This document shows positions 21,370-25,047 of a DNA stretch of 25,047 nt, piece by piece (the first letter of the stretch is position 1; each line of letters opens with the position of its first letter). Position numbers and translations under genes: made by a program. The notes under the pieces were generated by a model, which saw only the letters and a program-made list of their open reading frames with translations, searched no databases and was not told the origin of the DNA. The stretch spans positions 1-25,047 of the forward strand of contig JBDTYT010000016.1 in the NCBI GenBank assembly GCA_040005555.1, given 5' to 3'. Source of the DNA: JBDTYT01 sp040005555. GTDB taxonomy: Bacteria; Actinomycetota; UBA4738; HRBIN12.

Positions 21370-21375
21370 ATCCTA
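21370..21375 (-). promoter_or_regulatory. -10-like box for the deacetylase operon
   Basis: On the minus strand TAGGAT ends 8 nt before the in-frame GTG 21361, the same spacing as at pyrE and the flavoenzyme. It lies just after the terminator of the sigma-factor operon, where a new promoter is needed. If ATG 21331 is used instead, the leader is about 30 nt. Confidence 0.45.
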
Positions 21376-21392
21376 CGCCAGCGGCCGAAAAC

Positions 21393-21422
21393 GAAGAACG
21401 ACCCCTTCCGGGGTCGTTCTTC
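21393..21422 (-). terminator. Intrinsic terminator of the sigma/anti-sigma operon
   Basis: A perfect 13-bp stem (21393-21405 with 21410-21422) closes a 4-nt loop. In minus-strand RNA it is followed by G and UUUU. It lies 36 bp after the stop of the small Cys/His gene and before the deacetylase promoter, so it separates the two operons. It is the clearest terminator in the window. Confidence 0.85.
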
Positions 21423-21458
21423 TCCTTCCCGCGCAAGGGAGGGGGGAGCGCGGGTGGC

Positions 21459-21647
21459 CTAAGCCCTCCCCGTCCGGAGACGCTTGCCCCGGTAGTTCGG
21501 GAAGGTCACATCGGCATGCTGCCAGCAGAAATCCGAGGTGTTGTAGACGGACAGCTTGGTCTCGCAACCCGGGTGGGAGCAGATGCGGCCCTCCGCCTCG
21601 GTTGGGGACGCAGGTGGGAGGTGTCCCGGGCGGGTTCCCTTGGTCAC
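21459..21647 (-). CDS. Small Cys/His protein, likely zinc-binding
   Basis: A 62-residue protein that follows the anti-sigma gene by 77 bp. The start is GTG 21647, with a strong ribosome site (AAGGAGG, 8 nt upstream); the longer open frame is not used. The core has Cys23, Cys28, Cys41 and His44 in the pattern C-x4-C-x12-C-x2-H, within ICSHPGCETKLSVYNTSDFC. I recall similar short segments in actinobacterial regulators, but I do not know a proven function. The C-terminus is basic (NYRGKRLRTGRA), which would suit nucleic-acid or RNA polymerase contact. Its place after sigR and rsrA, before a terminator, suggests it belongs to that stress unit. Confidence 0.72.
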   Translation of the reverse strand: MTKGTRPGHLPPASPTEAEGRICSHPGCETKLSVYNTSDFCWQHADVTFPNYRGKRLRTGRA

Positions 21648-21724
21648 GTCGGCGTCCTCCTTTGCCGGGGGATTCGACGCCGGCCGGAAGAGGGTTCGCC
21701 GAAGTTGCGGGTGGGGTGGGGTGG

Positions 21725-21985
21725 CTACGAGGGATGGAACGGCTCGGGGCCACCTGCGAGCATCGCCTGGATGCGCTCCATGACCTGCGCAGGCACGTCG
21801 TTGCAGCCGCACTTCGCTCGCAGAAGCTCCTTCAGCCGCTGCTGGAACGCCGAGTGGTCCGTGCACCCGTTGCATCCCGACAGATGCTGATGGACCTCGA
21901 CGCGCAGGGACGCCTCGAGCTCGCCGTCGAGGTAGAGCTCGATCTGCTGCAGCACGTGCTGGCAATCAATCGGCGACAAGTCCAC
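21725..21985 (-). CDS. rsrA: Zinc-containing anti-sigma factor, RsrA/RshA type
   Basis: Redox-sensing anti-sigma factor of 86 residues. In Streptomyces and mycobacteria the homologue holds SigR/SigH until disulfide stress oxidises its cysteines and frees the sigma. The ZAS motif is intact: His34-x3-Cys38-x2-Cys41, with an additional Cys8 upstream and Cys59/Cys61 near the end, close to the cysteine layout of RsrA. The start is GTG 21985, inside the sigma gene; the two genes overlap by 20 bp, which favours balanced synthesis. The remaining sequence (IELYLDGELEASLRVEVHQHL) is the usual helical sigma-binding part. Call by motif and context; redox response not tested. Confidence 0.9.
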   Translation of the reverse strand: MDLSPIDCQHVLQQIELYLDGELEASLRVEVHQHLSGCNGCTDHSAFQQRLKELLRAKCGCNDVPAQVMERIQAMLAGGPEPFHPS

Positions 21986-22553
21986 GCTCCCTCACTGTGT
22001 CCCACAACGCCTTCTGCAGGGCCTTTCTTCCTCGATGCAGGCGCGACATCACCGTGCCGATCGGGACCTCGAGGATCTCGGCGATCTCCTTGTACGAGAA
22101 CCCTTCGACGTCCGCGAGCAACACGGCCATGCGGAACCCCTCGGGCAGGGCCTCGAGAGCGCGTTGGACCTCTTCATCGGGGATCTTGTCGAGCACCTCA
22201 CTCTCGGCGGACGCCTCGGCTCCGGCCGCTCCGAGCTTGTCGTACAGGTACCAGTCCGCGATGTCCTCATCTTGGACCGTCACCGGTTCGCGCTGCTTCT
22301 TGCGGTAGGTGTTGATGAAGGCGTTCGTGAGGATCCGGTACATCCAGGCCTTGAGGTTCGTGCCCTCTTGGAACCCGGAGAATCCTCGGTAGGCGCGCAG
22401 GAACGCCTCCTGCAGGAGGTCCTCAGCGTCCGCGGGGTTCCGGGTGAGCCGGAGGGCGGCCGAATACAGGCTGGGCAGCAGGGGCATCGCATCGCGCTCG
22501 AACCGCTCCTTGAGCGCGGGATCTTCGGGCGGGGCGGTGGCACTCCGGGTCAC
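21966..22553 (-). CDS. sigR: ECF sigma factor, SigR/SigH type
   Basis: Alternative sigma factor of 195 residues that directs RNA polymerase to oxidative/disulfide-stress genes. Region 2 spans about 24-88, with DAEDLLQEAFLRAYRGFSGFQEGTN (split here as DAEDLLQEAF and FQEGTNLKAWMYRI) and FINTYRKKQREP. Region 4 spans about 128-180, with ALPEGFRMAVLLADVEGF and YKEIAEILEVPIGTVMSRLH. The chosen start is GTG 22553, because the further open frame to 22745 is Arg/Ser-rich and runs into ftsH. A CATACT box lies 7 nt upstream. I found no clear GGAAT/GTT SigR-type promoter, so autoregulation is not evident. It overlaps rsrA by 20 bp and diverges from ftsH. Confidence 0.9.
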   Translation of the reverse strand: MTRSATAPPEDPALKERFERDAMPLLPSLYSAALRLTRNPADAEDLLQEAFLRAYRGFSGFQEGTNLKAWMYRILTNAFINTYRKKQREPVTVQDEDIADWYLYDKLGAAGAEASAESEVLDKIPDEEVQRALEALPEGFRMAVLLADVEGFSYKEIAEILEVPIGTVMSRLHRGRKALQKALWDTVRERGLVAD

Positions 22554-22651
22554 GCCGTTCAGTATGGCCCAAGGATGGCGCGACGACCCTCGGTGAGGCA
22601 CACCGGTCCGGATCCATGTCACATCCGCGGAGCTGATGGGAAGATTGACCC

Positions 22652-24667
22652 ATGGCGAACGGGAACAATCGCAGAGGACGCTGGACGGGCTTCGACTTCG
22701 GCACGGGCGGCGCGCCCGGCGATGGTTCCAAGCGCGCGCGGACATCGCCGTTGCTGTGGATCGTGGGCTTCCTCCTGATCCTGGTCGTCTTCAACTACCT
22801 CGCAGCTCCGAAGCGGACCACGATCGACTTCTCAACGTTCCAGGACAAGGTCGAGCAAGACGCGATCGTGGGCACGCTCGAGATCTCGGCGACCACGGTG
22901 AACGGCAGCTACGAAGAGGGCTCCGACACGGTTGCATTCACCGCGACGATCCCACCCATCCTCCAGGGAACGTCGCAACTCACCGAACGACTCACCCAGA
23001 AAGGCATCCAGTTCACCGGCGTGACGCCCAGCCCCTTCCAGAGCTTCCTGGTCGGCTGGGTGGCCCCGCTGTTGCTCTTCGGACTGCTGTGGTTCTTCCT
23101 CATCCGGCGGATGAGCGGCGGAGGGGCCGCGTCGGCGCTGCAGCTTGGGCGCAACCGCGTGAAGATCTACGACCGCAAAGAGATGAAGACCACCTTCGTC
23201 GACGTGGCCGGAGTGGACGAAGCCAAGGACGAGCTCCGAGAGATCGTGGATTTCCTGAAGAACCCGAAGAAGTACCAGCGCCTGGGCGGCCGCATCCCGA
23301 AAGGCGTGCTCCTGCTCGGGCCGCCGGGATGCGGCAAGACGTTGCTCGCCCGGGCCGTCGCGGGGGAGGCGAACGTGCCGTTCTTCTTCATGAGCGGGTC
23401 GGAGTTCGTCGAGATGTTCGTCGGTCTCGGTGCGGCCCGCGTCCGCGAGCTCTTCCAGCAGGCGAAAGAGAAGGCCCCCGCGCTCGTGTTCCTCGACGAG
23501 ATCGACACGATCGGCAAGGGACGCGGCGGTGCCCTGGGCGCGGGATTCGGCGGCCATGACGAACGCGAGCAGACACTGAACCAGCTGCTCGTCGAGATGG
23601 ACGGGTTCGACTCGTCGAAGGGCGTCATCATCATGGCGGCGACCAACCGCCCGGACGTGCTCGATCACGCGCTCGTCCGGCCGGGCCGGTTCGACCGCCA
23701 GGTCGTCGTCGACCGCCCCGACCTCAAGGGCCGAGAGGAGATCCTGCGCGTGCACGCGCGCGGCGTGGCGCTCGACCCTTCGGTCGATCTGCGACTCCTC
23801 GCGTCGCGCACACCGGGCTTCACGGGCGCGGACCTCGCGAACGTGGTGAACGAGGCGGCTCTCCTGGCCGCCCGGCGGGAAAAGGACTCCGTGACGATGC
23901 TCGAGCTCGAGGAGGCGGTCGACCGGACCGTGGCGGGCCTGGAGCGCAAGAGCCGGGTGATGTCCGTGAAGGACAAGGAGCGCGTGGCCGTCCACGAGAT
24001 GGGCCACGCTCTCGTCGCGCTCACGGCGCCGACGGCCGATCCCGTACACCGGGTGTCGATCATCCCCCGCGGAGCCGCGGCGCTCGGCATGACCATGCAG
24101 CGCCCGCTCGAGGACCGCTACCTGCTCACCGAGCCCGAGCTGGAGGATCGGCTTGCAGTGCTGCTCGGCGGGCGCGCGGCCGAGGAGATCGTGTTCGATC
24201 AGGTCATCTCGACGGGAGCCCAGAACGACCTGGAACGCGCCACCGAGACCGCCCGCGCCATGGTGACCGAGTACGGGATGAGCGAGAAGGTCGGGCCACT
24301 GTCGTTCGGCGGGGACGGGTACCGGGGAGCCGGCATGCTCTACCCAGGGCAACCGCCGGAGATGTCCGAGCAGCTGTCCACGCTCGTGGACGCGGAGGTG
24401 AGCCGGCTCGTAGGCGAGGCACACGATCGGGCGACCAACGTGCTCACCGAGCATCGCGCGTTTCTCGAGCAGATGGCGGAGCTGCTCCAGGTAACCGAGG
24501 TCATCGACGGGCCGGACCTGCACGCCTGGTTCGAGGGATCCCGTACCCCCCCGACCTCCGAGGAGATCAATCGGATGCGGGCAGACCATCGCGCCGCCCA
24601 AACGAACGGCGAGGCGAGCACGGGCCCGGACGTGATCGTCCAGCCAACGCCGCCGCGACCGATCTAG
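22652..24667 (+). CDS. ftsH: ATP-dependent zinc metalloprotease FtsH
   Basis: Membrane-anchored AAA+ protease that degrades misassembled membrane proteins and regulators. It has 671 residues. Two membrane helices (33-51, 133-151) flank a small extracytoplasmic domain. The AAA module has Walker A GPPGCGKT (223-230), pore MFVG (255-258), Walker B VFLDEID (279-285) and arginine fingers in RPGRFDR (343-349). The protease site is HEMGH (448-452), where Met replaces the usual Ala, with third zinc ligand Asp526 in TGAQNDLERAT. ATG 22652 is preceded by a weak GGGAAG. The divergent sigR-like gene is 98 bp away, so shared stress control is plausible. Some actinobacteria have FtsH paralogues; this could be one. 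Confidence 0.96.
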   Translation: MANGNNRRGRWTGFDFGTGGAPGDGSKRARTSPLLWIVGFLLILVVFNYLAAPKRTTIDFSTFQDKVEQDAIVGTLEISATTVNGSYEEGSDTVAFTATIPPILQGTSQLTERLTQKGIQFTGVTPSPFQSFLVGWVAPLLLFGLLWFFLIRRMSGGGAASALQLGRNRVKIYDRKEMKTTFVDVAGVDEAKDELREIVDFLKNPKKYQRLGGRIPKGVLLLGPPGCGKTLLARAVAGEANVPFFFMSGSEFVEMFVGLGAARVRELFQQAKEKAPALVFLDEIDTIGKGRGGALGAGFGGHDEREQTLNQLLVEMDGFDSSKGVIIMAATNRPDVLDHALVRPGRFDRQVVVDRPDLKGREEILRVHARGVALDPSVDLRLLASRTPGFTGADLANVVNEAALLAARREKDSVTMLELEEAVDRTVAGLERKSRVMSVKDKERVAVHEMGHALVALTAPTADPVHRVSIIPRGAAALGMTMQRPLEDRYLLTEPELEDRLAVLLGGRAAEEIVFDQVISTGAQNDLERATETARAMVTEYGMSEKVGPLSFGGDGYRGAGMLYPGQPPEMSEQLSTLVDAEVSRLVGEAHDRATNVLTEHRAFLEQMAELLQVTEVIDGPDLHAWFEGSRTPPTSEEINRMRADHRAAQTNGEASTGPDVIVQPTPPRPI

Positions 24668-25047
24668 GCGCCGGTCCCGCCTGGCTTCCCCCGCTTCACC
24701 AAGAGGTCCGTCCGCCCGCGGAACGCGTCCAGGAAGATGTTGAAGTTGCGTTTGGACCAGCGGTCACGATCGGCCTCGGACGTCGCGGTCCACATGCGAT
24801 GCTCGTGCTTGGTCACAGGGACGTCGACGACCACCGCGCGCAGGCCCTCGTCCTTCACGCGGAACGAGTACTCGATGTCGGCCGTGCGGTACCACCGGAA
24901 CCGCTCGCCGAAGAACCCGGCGAGCCGCAGGACCTCGCGACGCATGGCCATGAGGTAGCCCTCGATGGCATCGACGTCTGGACCGTCGGACTCCTCGAAG
25001 GTGCGAAGGTCGCGCGACGTGATGCCGAACGGACCGCACACACCGAC
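24664..25047 (-). CDS. Family 2 glycosyltransferase, C-terminal part (5' end outside window)
   Basis: The last 127 residues of a GT-A fold enzyme; the frame stays open to the window edge, so GTG 25041 is not taken as a start. The segment DAIEGYLMAMRREVLRLAGFFGERF is recognisable (given here as DAIEGYLMAMRR and LAGFFGERF) and is followed by WYRTADIEYSFRVKDEG, which holds the acidic catalytic region of GT2 enzymes, then a His-containing tail (TKHEHRMW). Such enzymes move a sugar from a nucleotide donor to a lipid, polysaccharide or protein acceptor. Acceptor and donor are unknown. The stop overlaps that of ftsH by CTAG. Confidence 0.8.
   Translation of the reverse strand, partial: VGVCGPFGITSRDLRTFEESDGPDVDAIEGYLMAMRREVLRLAGFFGERFRWYRTADIEYSFRVKDEGLRAVVVDVPVTKHEHRMWTATSEADRDRWSKRNFNIFLDAFRGRTDLLVKRGKPGGTGA

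Noticed and set aside
22554..22745. N-terminal extension of the sigma factor
   Set aside because: It is Arg/Ser-rich, overlaps the ftsH start region, and SigR-type factors begin close to region 2.
22832..24601. A 589-codon minus-strand frame opposite ftsH
   Set aside because: It is antisense to a fully conserved FtsH and rich in His, Arg and Glu as expected for a shadow frame.

Overview
The window reads as a stretch of chromosome from a high-GC member of the Actinomycetota, probably an uncultured lineage. The main pointers are a SigR-type ECF sigma factor overlapping an RsrA-type zinc anti-sigma factor (the mycothiol-linked disulfide-stress pair), an LmbE/MshB-type deacetylase, a family 5 (UdgB) uracil-DNA glycosylase, GTG and TTG starts, strong GC bias at third codon positions, and many TANNNT boxes placed 6-8 nt before a start codon, as in leaderless actinobacterial mRNAs. 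Genes are packed tightly. No gene-free stretch exceeds about 130 bases. I saw no rRNA, tRNA, CRISPR array, insertion sequence, prophage or attachment site.

Layout. 1-4054 (minus): a PotA-PotD-PotB-PotC polyamine-type ABC importer, with PotC cut by the window edge and a GC-rich hairpin between potD and potB. 4130-5687: pyrD and pyrE, divergent, with 22 bp between their start codons. 5684-6992 (minus): a SAM methyltransferase and a DUF309 protein. 7044-8174: a sarcosine-oxidase-like flavoenzyme. 8171-8776 (minus): a LURP-one/scramblase-like protein. 8887-9702: a VIT1/CCC1-type transporter. 9699-10840 (minus): 6-phosphogluconolactonase and a MarR regulator, the latter divergent from a GNAT acetyltransferase (10910-11452). 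11449-13440 (minus): a full-length ABC exporter. 13547-15753: a secreted Asp-box propeller protein and an MgtC-family membrane protein. 15750-18358 (minus): nth, a glycerophosphodiesterase, a small unknown gene and a family 5 UDG, in that order of transcription. 18385-21331 (minus): a three-gene operon of LmbE-type deacetylase, PLP decarboxylase and S51-like peptidase, each junction overlapping by 4 nt. 21459-22553 (minus): sigR-like, rsrA-like and a small Cys/His protein, followed by a clear terminator. 22652-24667: ftsH. 24664-25047 (minus): the C-terminal part of a family 2 glycosyltransferase.

Two architectural regularities run through the window. First, all six convergent gene pairs end in exactly the same way: the two stop codons share a 4-nt overlap, CTAG in five cases and CTAA in one, leaving no room for a terminator. 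Second, many transcription units carry a -10-like TANNNT box 6 or 8 nt before the start codon, so their mRNAs are probably leaderless. At pyrD/pyrE a single near-palindromic box, TATGCTA, could serve both directions.

Functionally the region mixes housekeeping (pyrimidine synthesis, pentose phosphate pathway, base-excision repair, membrane proteostasis) with uptake and export, metal transport and a thiol-stress regulatory unit. The least explained parts are the deacetylase-decarboxylase-peptidase operon, the third gene of the sigma/anti-sigma operon, and the class 2 dihydroorotate dehydrogenase that carries a Cys where that class normally has its catalytic Ser.
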